A DNA stretch of 64,000 nt from Emcibacter sp048269205 (GCF_048269205.1 NZ_JBLXJC010000001.1:186001-250000), one strand, 5' to 3'; positions 26,961 to 34,890 are shown, counted from the first letter of the stretch. Made by a program: numbers and translations. The notes: generated by a model not told the origin, from the letters alone.

Positions 26961-27043
26961 GGGTTTTACCGGCTTTTACACCGCTAAAATCGACCTCTTT
27001 TGAGATTCAGCTTCCAGGGGCTTCCCGAGGATGCCGCAGGAGG

Positions 27044-27814
27044 TTATTCCCCCTCCGACATTTCCTGCAGGCTCTCAGGATCGAGGAGTATTACATTGTG
27101 GGCGCTATCAAGCCGGATCAGGTCTTCCTGGGCAAGCTTTGTGAACTGGCGGCTGACGGTTTCCACGGTCAGCCCGAGATAGTCGGCCACATCGGCCCGG
27201 CTCATGGGCAGATAGGCATGGTTCGGCGGATATCCGCCTATGGTCCTGGTCTTGTCCGCCATATATATAAGGAAGCTGCATAGTTTTTCCCGGGCTGACT
27301 TCCGGCCCAACAACAGCATCTGGTCATGGGCGGACTGTAGCTCGGTGGTGGTCATTTCAAAAACCCGTTCCCCAAGCTGGGGCAGCTCACGGAATTTTTC
27401 GGTAATTTTCCGGCGCTGGAAGCGGCAGGTTTCCACGGGCGTGATCGCCTCGGCGGTATAGCTGTAGACATCTTTGCAGGCCAGGCCAAAGAAATCACCC
27501 GGAAACAGGAAGCCGGTAATTTGTCGACGTCCGTCCGCCAGCATCTTGGAAAGCCTGACTGTACCTTCCCGGACATTGAACAGATAGTCTGCCGGATCTC
27601 CTTCGGCGCAGAGAACCTGCTTGGAATCCCGGTTGAAGTCGCTGGAAATCTCGTTGAGAAGATTGACCTCTTCCTCATTGAGGACATTGCACATGGCAAC
27701 ATGGCGTATGCTGCAGCTTTCACAGGCGGAATGGTGATTGCACTGGTCAGACTGGATGACCCGCAAGGTTGACCTGAACTCCCCGGGGGGTGTTTTTTTC
27801 ATGGAGTTGTCCAT
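27044..27814 (-). CDS. Crp/Fnr-family oxygen-sensing regulator (FNR/FnrL type)
   Basis: Transcription factor expected to carry an oxygen-labile [4Fe-4S] cluster. The 256 residues include an N-terminal cysteine cluster (Cys25, Cys31, Cys34, Cys42) and a central Cys113 in GLACKD, the FNR arrangement, then a cyclic-nucleotide-type beta roll and a C-terminal HTH. The recognition helix contains ETVSRQF, with the Glu, Ser and Arg that read TTGAT half-sites in FNR. AGGGA lies six bases before the chosen ATG. A near-perfect FNR box lies in the gap to the divergent uspA gene. Confidence 0.92.
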   Translation of the reverse strand: MDNSMKKTPPGEFRSTLRVIQSDQCNHHSACESCSIRHVAMCNVLNEEEVNLLNEISSDFNRDSKQVLCAEGDPADYLFNVREGTVRLSKMLADGRRQITGFLFPGDFFGLACKDVYSYTAEAITPVETCRFQRRKITEKFRELPQLGERVFEMTTTELQSAHDQMLLLGRKSAREKLCSFLIYMADKTRTIGGYPPNHAYLPMSRADVADYLGLTVETVSRQFTKLAQEDLIRLDSAHNVILLDPESLQEMSEGE

Positions 27815-28037
27815 GGTGTGTCCCTGAATAAATTATATGACCCTGATATATCTTTATCCATATATTGAATGGCGTGGTATGGCAACAAATACCCGTAAAA
27901 TACTGTATATTTAGTTCTGGATAAAACAGCGGTTTGTCCGCGACTCCGGAAGGGCCAGTGATACTGGAAAAGCAGCAGTTTCCGGCAGCGGGCGACGCGC
28001 CTGCGCCCCTGCTGTGGATTTCACAGGATTATTGCAA

Positions 28038-28051
28038 TTGACGCGAATCAA
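28038..28051 (+). promoter_or_regulatory. FNR box upstream of uspA
   Basis: TTGAC-GCGA-ATCAA differs from the FNR consensus TTGATNNNNATCAA at one position. If the box is centred at -41.5, transcription would start near 28086 with TAGCAT (28074-28079) as the -10 element. The remainder of the 316-base gap (27815-28130) holds AT-rich sequence near the regulator gene and a GC-rich part at 27960-28015 in which I see no further feature. Confidence 0.75.
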
Positions 28052-28130
28052 TGCTTCAATGCGACAAGGTAGTTAGCATGCACCTTCTGGGTGTCAGGAA
28101 ATGAATTGACAAAGAGGCGAGAACAAACAA

Positions 28131-28577
28131 ATGACAGGCGACAAGGTAAAATTCATGGTGGGGTATGATGGCGGCGAGCTCAGCGAGCGTGCGGCAAGTC
28201 TGGCCGCGGACAAGCTGGCCAGCCGCGGTGGCGGTGTACTGTACCTGATCTATGTGGTGGATTGGTCCGAGTTCGAGGTCATGAGTGTGGAAGAGCTGGC
28301 TGTGCGGCATTCCCAGCAGATGGAGCAGCTTGAAACCGCCGAGGAGGAAATCATCGCCCCGGCCAAGAAGCGCCTGGCCCGCGAGGGAGTGGAAATCAAG
28401 AGTTTCGTCCAGGTGGGCCATGCCGCCGATGTGATCACCTCGCTTGCCGAGGAAGAGAATGTGGAACAGATTTTCCTGGGCCACAAAGGCAAGGGACTTC
28501 TCGCCAAGATCGGTTTGGGCAGTGTAGCCTACGGCGTTCTGCAGAAAGCCAAGGTGCCGGTAACGGTTGTTCCCTGA
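28131..28577 (+). CDS. Universal stress protein (UspA family, ATP-binding type)
   Basis: Single Usp domain of 148 residues. The nucleotide-binding signature GHKGKGLLAKIGLGSVA (G-x2-G-x9-G-S) is intact near the C-terminus, and the family ending VPVTVVP is present. GAGGCGAG precedes the ATG. The gene is divergent from the FNR-type regulator and has an FNR box 80-93 bases upstream, so it is probably induced when oxygen is low. A terminator follows. Confidence 0.92.
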   Translation: MTGDKVKFMVGYDGGELSERAASLAADKLASRGGGVLYLIYVVDWSEFEVMSVEELAVRHSQQMEQLETAEEEIIAPAKKRLAREGVEIKSFVQVGHAADVITSLAEEENVEQIFLGHKGKGLLAKIGLGSVAYGVLQKAKVPVTVVP

Positions 28578-28600
28578 TTTTGCTGTCATAAGAGATGTTG

Positions 28601-28634
28601 AAAGGCCGTCTGATTAAACAGGCGGCCTTTTGTG
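28601..28634 (+). terminator. Intrinsic terminator after uspA
   Basis: AAAGGCCGTCTG (28601-28612) pairs with CAGGCGGCCTTT (28619-28630), with one G-T pair, around a six-base loop; T-rich sequence follows. Confidence 0.8.
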
Positions 28635-28645
28635 TTTCCCAAAAT

Positions 28646-28670
28646 GGGACAGTTTTGATAAAACTATCCC
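28646..28670. promoter_or_regulatory. 25-bp inverted repeat, candidate enhancer for the sigma-54 promoter
   Basis: Left arm GGGACAGTTTT and right arm AAAACTATCCC flank the spacer GAT; ten of eleven positions pair. The centre is about 146 bases before the predicted transcription start of the PEP-CTERM gene, a usual distance for a bacterial enhancer-binding protein. The site lies between the uspA terminator and the promoter. Confidence 0.6.
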
Positions 28671-28777
28671 TATGCTGTCGGATTTTTTTACAACTTCGTT
28701 GCATATAAGAGTTTTACGATTCCTGCTCTGGGATCTAATTTATTGTATTTAAAGTGAAAAAATTCTTCTTCTGAAAC

Positions 28778-28793
28778 TGGCACACTATTTGCT
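28778..28793 (+). promoter_or_regulatory. Sigma-54 (RpoN) promoter of the PEP-CTERM gene
   Basis: TGGCACACTATTTGCT matches the consensus TGGCACrN4TTGCW at every fixed position, with GG and GC at the required -24/-12 spacing. Transcription would start near 28804, giving a leader of about 46 bases. Confidence 0.8.
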
Positions 28794-28849
28794 AGGTTAC
28801 AGGGCAAGTGGAAAAAATGCAGTAACCTGCAAATGAAATGAGGTTAGTT

Positions 28850-29431
28850 ATGGCGAAATTGTTTAACACAATGATCAAAGCGGCGGCTCTTGCTGCTCTT
28901 ATGGCGCTTGGTGCAACCGCCTCCCAGGCGGCTATTATCAGCATCTCCGGAAGCTGTGTCTCCAACTGCAGTAATGTAGGCGCAACTGACGGCGATCCCT
29001 ATAGCGGCGAGATTGAGCTGGTGGATGCCGCAGTAGCTCCCGGCGCCTCCTTTGACAATGACGATGTCCTGGGTTTCAGCTTTGAAGTCGGCGATGTCTC
29101 CATCAATGAGGCTTCTGCAGCGGCCTATGTTATTGCCGGGACTTTCAACGACACCCTGACAGGTCTTGTGGATCTCTTTGTGATTGTCACCGAGGCTCTT
29201 CTGGATGAAACCGGTGAAATGATGATTCTGGTTGCGGATGAAACCGCGTTTTATTCCGCATCCCTGGACGGCTATTGTGTAGACGAAACCTGTGAAGATG
29301 GCGATGAAGGCACTACTGCTGATTTGAGCGAGCCTGAGGTTACAGTAACAACAGCTGTTTCCGAACCGGCCATGCTCGGCCTGCTTGGTCTTGGTCTGGT
29401 TGGTTTCGGTCTCGCCCGCCGTCGCGGATAA
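28850..29431 (+). CDS. PEP-CTERM-type secreted protein
   Basis: Predicted exosortase substrate, to be exported and anchored or released at the cell surface. The 193-residue product has a signal peptide ending ATASQA, an acidic middle domain (many Asp and Glu, two pairs of Cys: SGSCVSNC and YCVDETC), and a C-terminal sorting signal: SEPA, a hydrophobic helix (LGLLGLGLVGFGLA) and the basic end RRRG. The motif reads V-S-E-P-A rather than V-P-E-P. GAGG at 28840-28844 favours the ATG at 28850 over one at 28838. No exosortase gene is in the window. The promoter is of the sigma-54 type. Confidence 0.88.
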   Translation: MAKLFNTMIKAAALAALMALGATASQAAIISISGSCVSNCSNVGATDGDPYSGEIELVDAAVAPGASFDNDDVLGFSFEVGDVSINEASAAAYVIAGTFNDTLTGLVDLFVIVTEALLDETGEMMILVADETAFYSASLDGYCVDETCEDGDEGTTADLSEPEVTVTTAVSEPAMLGLLGLGLVGFGLARRRG

Positions 29432-29466
29432 GACTTCTACGTTTATTCTGAAAATGCCAAAATTTC

Positions 29467-29499
29467 GGGCCGCCTTTCAAAGGCGGCCCTTTTTATTTT
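29467..29499 (+). terminator. Terminator after the PEP-CTERM gene
   Basis: GGGCCGCC (29467-29474) pairs with GGCGGCCC (29482-29489), extended by TTT/AAA around the loop, and is followed by TTTTTATTTT. It may also serve the converging TonB-receptor gene, though the T run on that strand is weaker. Confidence 0.88.
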
Positions 29500-29515
29500 A
29501 AGTCTGGCGGGGAAA

Positions 29516-31621
29516 CTAGAAACCGAAATTGACGCTGAGGCGGAAATTGCGGCCCGGCAGCGGCAGCAGGTCCTTGAGGAAACTGGTGTGCAGGCGGCGC
29601 TCCGCATTGGTCAGGTTCTGCACCTGCAGGCGCACGGCCAGGTCCTCGGCATTGCCCATGGGCTTCCAGGAGGCCTCCAGGTTAATCTCCGTATATCCCT
29701 CGGTCGGCAGTTCATGTTCGCTGATCCTGTCCTGCTCGCTGACAAAGCGGACTTCGGCCCGGCCGTCGATATATTCGCTGGCATAGTCCGCGCCAAAGCC
29801 GATACGGAACGGCGGGATGCGTGGCAGATCGCCCAGATCGTCGTCAAGTTTTGCCCGGACATAGTCGGCCATCACATCTATGCTGAGTGATTGATCCGCC
29901 TGTTCCCAGATCTTGTAGGCGGCTTCCGCTTCAAAACCCCAGAAGGTGGCGTCATCCTGGCGGAACTGGAACACTTCCAGGCCATCCTCCATTTCGCCGG
30001 TTTCCACTTCATAGATAAAGTCCTGGTACCAGCTGTGATAGAGGTTGAAGACCGCATTGAACCTTTCATTCTGATATTTGAAGGAGAGTTCCGCAGTCAG
30101 GCCCTTTTCTGTGGAAAGGGTACCGTTACCCAGTTCAAAGGCCCCGGTGGCCAGATGTGGCCCGTTGGAGAAAAGTTCCTCGGCTGTGGGCGCCCGTTCC
30201 GCCCGGCTGATGTTAATGCCGATCAGGCTTTCCTCGGTGGGATGATAGGCGGCGCCGGCGGACAGGCTTACTGTGTTAAAACTGCGGGAAATATCCAGCG
30301 CATTATTGTCGGTGGTCTGGTAATCGAAGCGGGCGCCAATATCCAGGATGACCTGCTCAAGTTCCACTTCCTCGACGGCAAAAATGCCCCACTGGAAGGT
30401 ATCTGTCGGCGGCACGAATGCTTCATCGCCGATGGCTTCAAAGTCCCGGCTTCTCAGGTGCAGACCCATGGAGCCGTGCCAGTTGCCTCTATCCTTCTGG
30501 ATCAGCTCAAGACGGCCTTCCCATCCCTTGTTCTTGAAGACGGTACCGGTCTCGCTGCCTTCCAGTTCTTTATGTTCATAATCGCCATAACCAAAGCGCA
30601 GTCGAGCCTGCTGGAAGATGGCGAAATCCATTTCGCTTTCCCCTTTCAGGTCGAAACGGACCTGTTCCAGATCGACACGGACAGGAGCCTCTTCCTCATG
30701 CCCTTCTTCCTCGTGGTCTTCTTCCTCCTCGCCGTGCTCATGGGCATGGCCGCCGGGAACACCGTAGTTGCTTTTGGAATAGCTGAGCGAGGCACCCAGC
30801 ATGGAGTTGTCATTCACCCAACCAAAACCAAAGGCGCCCCCCTTGTTCTCAAGACTGGAATTTTCCACCGTGCCTTCAGCGGCTTCCTCTTCCGCGTGTT
30901 CATCATGGCCTTCCGCCTCGTGCAGGGCGTCGCTTTCCGCGGACCCGGGAATATCATAGTCGCCGGTATTGCGGTAATAGCCGTTCACATGAACCGCAAA
31001 ACGATCATCAACAGCGGCTGTTACGGCAGCTCCGGCCGAGAAATCATCGGCCACTGTGCCGTAACCGAGACGGGCCCGGCCTTCAAATCCTTCCTCGGGG
31101 ATCACTGTCGGGATACGATCATCAATGATATTGACCACGCCGCCGATGGCGTTATTGCCGTAGATCAGGGTGCTGGCGCCTTTCAGGACCTCCACCCGGC
31201 GGGCGGTCAGCGGATCGCCGGCAACGGCATGATCGGGGCTTGTGTTGGCCGCATCAATGGTGCCGATACCATTGGTGAGCATACGGATGCGGTCGCCGCC
31301 AAGGCCGCGGATGACCGGACGGCTGGCGCCAGGTCCGAAAAAGGTAGAATGAACGCCCGGCACACCGGAAAGGGTCTCACCAATGGTGGCGGCCATCATC
31401 TTGTCCAGTTGTTCTTCCGTCAGCAGGCTTGATCCCTGCAGGACATCCATCTGGCTTTTGGCATGGGGTGTGGCGGTGGAGAAGATTTCCTCCATTTCGT
31501 GACCATGGTCATGTCCCTGGCCCTGGCCCGGATCGGAAGAGGCGGGATCGGCAAATGCGGGGGTTGCGGAGGCGGCAAATAAAAGACAAAAAAGTCGACT
31601 GGAAGATAGCATAGACATCAT
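29516..31621 (-). CDS. TonB-dependent outer-membrane receptor, ZnuD-like (probable zinc receptor)
   Basis: Outer-membrane beta-barrel importer. The 701 residues begin with a signal peptide (cleavage near FADPAS), then a plug domain from about residue 50 (GETLSGVPGVHSTFFGPGAS, then VEVLKGASTLIYGNNAIGG) and a 22-strand-type barrel ending LSVNFGF with the terminal aromatic. Histidine- and acid-rich stretches occur at the mature N-terminus (GHDHGHEMEE) and in two barrel loops (EGHDEHAEEE and GGHAHEHGEEEEDHEEEGHE), typical of zinc-binding ZnuD-type receptors. A Zur-like box 12-34 bases before the start supports zinc. Copper or nickel cannot be excluded. Confidence 0.93.
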   Translation of the reverse strand: MMSMLSSSRLFCLLFAASATPAFADPASSDPGQGQGHDHGHEMEEIFSTATPHAKSQMDVLQGSSLLTEEQLDKMMAATIGETLSGVPGVHSTFFGPGASRPVIRGLGGDRIRMLTNGIGTIDAANTSPDHAVAGDPLTARRVEVLKGASTLIYGNNAIGGVVNIIDDRIPTVIPEEGFEGRARLGYGTVADDFSAGAAVTAAVDDRFAVHVNGYYRNTGDYDIPGSAESDALHEAEGHDEHAEEEAAEGTVENSSLENKGGAFGFGWVNDNSMLGASLSYSKSNYGVPGGHAHEHGEEEEDHEEEGHEEEAPVRVDLEQVRFDLKGESEMDFAIFQQARLRFGYGDYEHKELEGSETGTVFKNKGWEGRLELIQKDRGNWHGSMGLHLRSRDFEAIGDEAFVPPTDTFQWGIFAVEEVELEQVILDIGARFDYQTTDNNALDISRSFNTVSLSAGAAYHPTEESLIGINISRAERAPTAEELFSNGPHLATGAFELGNGTLSTEKGLTAELSFKYQNERFNAVFNLYHSWYQDFIYEVETGEMEDGLEVFQFRQDDATFWGFEAEAAYKIWEQADQSLSIDVMADYVRAKLDDDLGDLPRIPPFRIGFGADYASEYIDGRAEVRFVSEQDRISEHELPTEGYTEINLEASWKPMGNAEDLAVRLQVQNLTNAERRLHTSFLKDLLPLPGRNFRLSVNFGF

Positions 31622-31632
31622 GAATACCTGAT

Positions 31633-31655
31633 AAAATGTTATAATATATCGTTAC
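31633..31655 (-). promoter_or_regulatory. Zur-like operator before the TonB receptor gene
   Basis: An AT-rich dyad with half-sites AATGTTATA and TATATCGTT around a single central base. It resembles the proteobacterial Zur consensus (AATGTTATA, one base, TATAACATT), with two differences in one arm. It lies at or just after the predicted start of transcription. Confidence 0.6.
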
Positions 31656-31661
31656 TGCACA

Positions 31662-31690
31662 TTTATGTTATATTGTTTCAAGTGTGTCAA
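31662..31690 (-). promoter_or_regulatory. Candidate promoter of the TonB receptor gene
   Basis: On the minus strand a perfect TTGACA (31690-31685) is followed after 17 bases by CATAAA (31667-31662). The Zur-like dyad directly follows. Confidence 0.4.
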
Positions 31691-31723
31691 GGGCTGTTCC
31701 GGCTTTTTTATCCGGTCCAGGGA

Positions 31724-32296
31724 TCAGGGGTTCAGAACCTGACGGATCAGGGCTTTGGCCTCCGCAGAATTCCATTCCGCCGGTCCCACCAGACGCCCGA
31801 GTTCGCGTCCTTTCCGGTCTATCAGCAGGGTGACGGGCAGGCCAAGTACGCCGATGGCCCGGCTGAATTTTCCTGCCGGATCAAGATAGGGGGCGAGAGT
31901 GGTAACGCCGATCTCGTCCAGGAATTTCTGTGAGGCGTCCTTGCCGCCCCGGTCCATGGACAGGATGATCACTTCGAAATCATCACTTTTCATTTCCCGG
32001 TTCAGGGCCTCAAGGTCCGGCATTTCATGGCGGCAGGGGGCGCACCAGGTGGCCCAGACATTCAGCAGGATCACCTTGCCTTCAAAATTTTCCAGGGTGG
32101 CTTGTTGCCCATCCGGGGCGGTAAAGGGCAGGTTGGACAGAGGCTCCGGTTCGGCTTTTGCCGTAAATTTTGCCATTTTTCCCGTTGCCAGGGCTTGCAG
32201 CGGGCTTTCTTTTGGCGTATCCCCGTCCTTTAGGAGAAACAGTGCCACAAGTGCCAGTGCGATGAATGCAACAAGAGCTGAAAGTGTTCTATTCAT
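31724..32296 (-). CDS. TlpA/ResA-type thiol-disulfide oxidoreductase, membrane anchored
   Basis: Periplasmic thioredoxin-fold protein of 190 residues with an N-terminal membrane anchor (about residues 5-23). The active site is WCAPC inside LNVWATWCAPCRHEMPDLE, and the cis-Pro motif is GLPVTLLID. Such proteins reduce cytochrome c apoproteins or other exported thiol proteins. The gene is divergent from argH with only 35 bases between the starts, an arrangement common in alphaproteobacteria. The TonB receptor gene follows 102 bases downstream but has its own promoter signals. Confidence 0.92.
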   Translation of the reverse strand: MNRTLSALVAFIALALVALFLLKDGDTPKESPLQALATGKMAKFTAKAEPEPLSNLPFTAPDGQQATLENFEGKVILLNVWATWCAPCRHEMPDLEALNREMKSDDFEVIILSMDRGGKDASQKFLDEIGVTTLAPYLDPAGKFSRAIGVLGLPVTLLIDRKGRELGRLVGPAEWNSAEAKALIRQVLNP

Positions 32297-32331
32297 TAGT
32301 CTGCCTGTACCTTTGTCTTCAGGATTGAGCC

Positions 32332-33735
32332 ATGACCGATAAAGATAATAAATCCGCCAATGCCCTGTGGGGCGGCCGTTTTGCCGCCGGCCCCGCCGAA
32401 ATCATGGAGAAGATTAACGCCTCCATCGACTTCGACAAACTGTTATACGCCCAGGACATCCAGGGGTCAAAGGCGCACTGCAGGATGTTGGCAGCCCAGG
32501 GCATCATTTCAAGGGAAGACAGCGAAGCGATCCTGAAAGGGCTCGATCAGGTGAAAGCCGAGATCGAGGCCGGAAACTTCACCTATGATCCCAAACTGGA
32601 AGATATCCACATGCATGTGGAATCCCGGCTCAAGGAAATCATTGGCGAGCCTGCAGGGCGTTTGCATACGGCGCGGTCAAGGAATGACCAGGTGGCGACC
32701 GATTTCAAATTGTGGATTCGCGATGCCATTGACCAGATGGACGAGGCGCTGAAAGCTCTGCAAACGGCGCTGGTGGACAAGGCCGATAAATATGCAGAGG
32801 TCATCCTGCCGGGCTTCACTCATCTGCAGAGTGCCCAGCCGGTCACCTTCGGCCATCATCTGCTGGCTTATTTCGAAATGTTTTCCCGGGACCGGGGACG
32901 TCTGCAGGACGCCCGCGCCCGGCTCAATGAATCGCCGCTCGGCGCAGCGGCGCTGGCCGGCACGTCCTTCGACACCGATCGTTTCATGACGGCAAAGGAA
33001 CTCGGCTTTGACCGGCCGACGGCCAACAGCCTCGACAGTGTTTCCGACCGGGATTTCGCGCTGGAGTTCATGGCGTCAGCCAGCATCTGTGCCACCCATG
33101 TCTCCCGTCTGGCAGAAGAGATTGTGATCTGGTCATCGGCCCAGTTTGACTATATTAACCTGAGCCACAAATTCACCACCGGCTCGTCCATTATGCCGCA
33201 GAAGAAAAATCCCGATGCGGCGGAACTGTGCCGGGCCAAGGCAGGCCGGATCATCGGGGCACTCAACAGCCTGCTGATTGTCATGAAGGGATTGCCGCTG
33301 GCCTATTCAAAGGACATGCAGGAAGACAAGGAAGCCACTTTTGATGCCGCCAATGCCTTCAGCCTGGTGATTGCCGCCATGACCGGCATGGTTGACGACA
33401 TGGAAGTGAAGGCCGACAAAATGCTCGCCTCTACACAGAACGGTTTTATCACCGCGACGGATCTTGCCGACTGGCTGGTGCGGGTACTGAACATGCCTTT
33501 CCGGGACGCCCATCATGTGACCGGCACCCTGGTGGCGAAGGCGGAAGAAAAAGGCTGTGACCTGGACGGGCTCAGCCTTGACGAAATGCAGGCCGTGGAG
33601 GCCCGCATTACCGATGATGTTTTTTCCGTGCTCAGCGTGGAAAATTCCGTGGCCAGCCGCACAAGCTATGGCGGCACTGCCCCCGTACGGGTACGGGAGC
33701 AGGTAAAGGCTGCACGGGAGAGGCTTACGGCCTAG
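32332..33735 (+). CDS. argH: Argininosuccinate lyase
   Basis: Last enzyme of arginine synthesis, releasing fumarate. 467 residues, family length. Signatures are RLHTARSRNDQVATD, the TGSSIMPQKKNPD loop with the catalytic Ser, and GTLVAKAEEKG. Its TAG overlaps the stop of the converging VOC gene by sharing the CTAG palindrome. A decayed copy of its last codons lies at about 34231-34302, left by a local tandem duplication. Confidence 0.97.
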   Translation: MTDKDNKSANALWGGRFAAGPAEIMEKINASIDFDKLLYAQDIQGSKAHCRMLAAQGIISREDSEAILKGLDQVKAEIEAGNFTYDPKLEDIHMHVESRLKEIIGEPAGRLHTARSRNDQVATDFKLWIRDAIDQMDEALKALQTALVDKADKYAEVILPGFTHLQSAQPVTFGHHLLAYFEMFSRDRGRLQDARARLNESPLGAAALAGTSFDTDRFMTAKELGFDRPTANSLDSVSDRDFALEFMASASICATHVSRLAEEIVIWSSAQFDYINLSHKFTTGSSIMPQKKNPDAAELCRAKAGRIIGALNSLLIVMKGLPLAYSKDMQEDKEATFDAANAFSLVIAAMTGMVDDMEVKADKMLASTQNGFITATDLADWLVRVLNMPFRDAHHVTGTLVAKAEEKGCDLDGLSLDEMQAVEARITDDVFSVLSVENSVASRTSYGGTAPVRVREQVKAARERLTA

Positions 33736-34225
33736 CCGGTCATCTTGCTCATATCCATATGGAAGACGCAAAGCTTGTTGCCGTCGAGATCGCGGAAATA
33801 GGCGCCGTAGAAACCGGGCATGCGTTCGCCCGGGGCCCCTTCATCGCTGCCGCCGAGTTCGATAGCTTTGGCATAGAGGCCGTTCACCTGTTCTGGTGAG
33901 GCGGCGGTGAGAGCGATCATCGAGCCGTTACCGACGGTAGCCGGTTCGCCGTCGAAAGGTTTCATGACGAAAACCATCGGACTGCCGGGACCGGTTGACC
34001 AGGAGATGCCCCGATCAGTCTGGAAGCCGCGTCCGGCCTTCATAAGGCCCATGAGTTGGTCGTAAAATCCTGCCGCCTTCTCAAGATCATTCGTTCCAAT
34101 GGTTACATAGCCAATCATTTCTCTTCTCCTCTTTTATTCCAATGACTGGAGAAAACCTACGCGGCTTCGGGGCGTCCGGCAATAGGCAGGTGCGCATACG
34201 GGGTCAATAAATTGTGGAAGTACGT
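33667..34225. repeat. Tandem duplication, unit A (argH tail + VOC gene + upstream region)
   Basis: Unit A spans the end of argH, the first VOC gene and about 100 bases before it. Matching landmarks recur 566-569 bases further on: GGCCTAGCC at the argH stop, the VOC start codons (34118 and 34687), CCTACGC, and TCAATAAATTGTG (34204) versus TCAATTAATTGTG (about 34771). Confidence 0.75.
33732..34118 (-). CDS. VOC-family (glyoxalase/extradiol dioxygenase fold) protein, copy 1
   Basis: Small metal-dependent or binding protein of the vicinal oxygen chelate fold, 128 residues: IGYVTIGTNDLEKAAGFYDQ at the N-terminus and YFRDLDGNKLCVF at the end. It is clearly paralogous to the gene at 34298-34687 (both share ELGGSDEGAPGERMPGFY). 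The family includes glyoxalases, dioxygenases and resistance proteins; no substrate can be assigned. Confidence 0.9.
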   Translation of the reverse strand: MIGYVTIGTNDLEKAAGFYDQLMGLMKAGRGFQTDRGISWSTGPGSPMVFVMKPFDGEPATVGNGSMIALTAASPEQVNGLYAKAIELGGSDEGAPGERMPGFYGAYFRDLDGNKLCVFHMDMSKMTG

Positions 34226-34230
34226 TTTGG

Positions 34231-34302
34231 TTCAACAGCGGATATGCCCCCGCAAGACAGCGGGAGCAGGGAGGGCTGCAGGGGAAAGGCTGAAGGCCTA
34301 GC
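34231..34302 (+). pseudogene. Decayed remnant of the argH 3' end
   Basis: About 60 bases up to GGCCTAGCC align with the last bases of argH (33676-33737) with roughly three quarters identity. In one frame the remnant reads GYAPARQREQ, compared with GGTAPVRVREQ in ArgH, before drifting out of frame. It sits directly downstream of VOC copy 2, just as the real argH end sits downstream of copy 1. Confidence 0.7.
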
Positions 34303-34790
34303 CCATTTCCATTTTGGTGGGATCAATAAAGTAGGCGTTGAGTTTATTGCCGTCCAGATCCCGGAAATAGCCGGCATAAAAGCCGGGCATGCGTTCTCCG
34401 GGAGCGCCTTCGTCGCTGCCGCCGAGTTCCATCGCCTTGTTGTAGATTTCATCCACTTTTCCCGGGGACGAGACTTCCAGCGCCACCATGACGCCGTTGC
34501 CGACGGTTGCCGCGTTGCCGTCATTGGGTTTGGTCACAGATATCCCGGGGGAGTCCATGTCCGTTGCCCAGGCGATAAAAGTTTCGTTGTCCATAATTCT
34601 TCCCGCCCCGATAGGGGCAAGAAGTTTGTCGTAGAAAGCTGCCGCGTCCTGCAAATTGTTGGTTCCCAGTGTCACATAGCCGATCATAATCCATTCTCCT
34701 CATCTGATTTTCCTCTGCAAAGCCTACGCTCTGGGCGGCTTGCCGGACAACAACGAAATTAGTTTGTGTGATCAATTAATTGTGAAGGGG
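34232..34790. repeat. Tandem duplication, unit B (argH remnant + VOC gene + upstream region)
   Basis: Second copy of the segment described for 33667-34225, diverged but collinear over the argH remnant, the second VOC gene and its upstream sequence. The right boundary is near the GTGAAGG after 34780. Confidence 0.7.
34298..34687 (-). CDS. VOC-family protein, copy 2
   Basis: 129 residues, the same fold and ends as its neighbour (IGYVTLGTNNLQDAAAFYDK, then YFRDLDGNKLNAYF). The two proteins look somewhat more than half identical, with the block around SDEGAPGERMPGFY fully conserved. The copies have diverged in the middle (residues 30-60), where substrate would bind, so they may have different roles. 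Confidence 0.9.
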   Translation of the reverse strand: MIGYVTLGTNNLQDAAAFYDKLLAPIGAGRIMDNETFIAWATDMDSPGISVTKPNDGNAATVGNGVMVALEVSSPGKVDEIYNKAMELGGSDEGAPGERMPGFYAGYFRDLDGNKLNAYFIDPTKMEMG

Positions 34791-34804
34791 TATTTGTCTC
34801 AAAT

Positions 34805-34833
34805 TTGACAGACTTGTTAAGGGGCCGTAAAGA
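34805..34833 (+). promoter_or_regulatory. Candidate promoter of the small lipoprotein gene
   Basis: A perfect TTGACA (34805-34810) and TAAAGA (34828-34833) are 17 bases apart. The palindrome GCACA-A-TGTGC (34842-34852) lies just downstream, near the predicted start of transcription. Confidence 0.45.
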
Positions 34834-34890
34834 CCTGGGGAGCACAATGTGCAGCCGGGTGTCCGGGTAAAGAAACGAGGAAACATAATC

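Noticed and set aside
27826..27840. TATAAT before the FNR-type gene as its -10 element
   Set aside because: It would place the transcript start on the ribosome site, leaving too short a leader; the real promoter is probably elsewhere.
29891..31432. Long open frame (513 codons) opposite the TonB receptor gene
   Set aside because: Antisense artefact of codon bias; the receptor on the other strand is unambiguous.
33925..33945. TTACCGACGGTA-like palindrome resembling the dyad before etfB
   Set aside because: It lies inside the coding sequence of the first VOC gene and corresponds to conserved codons there.
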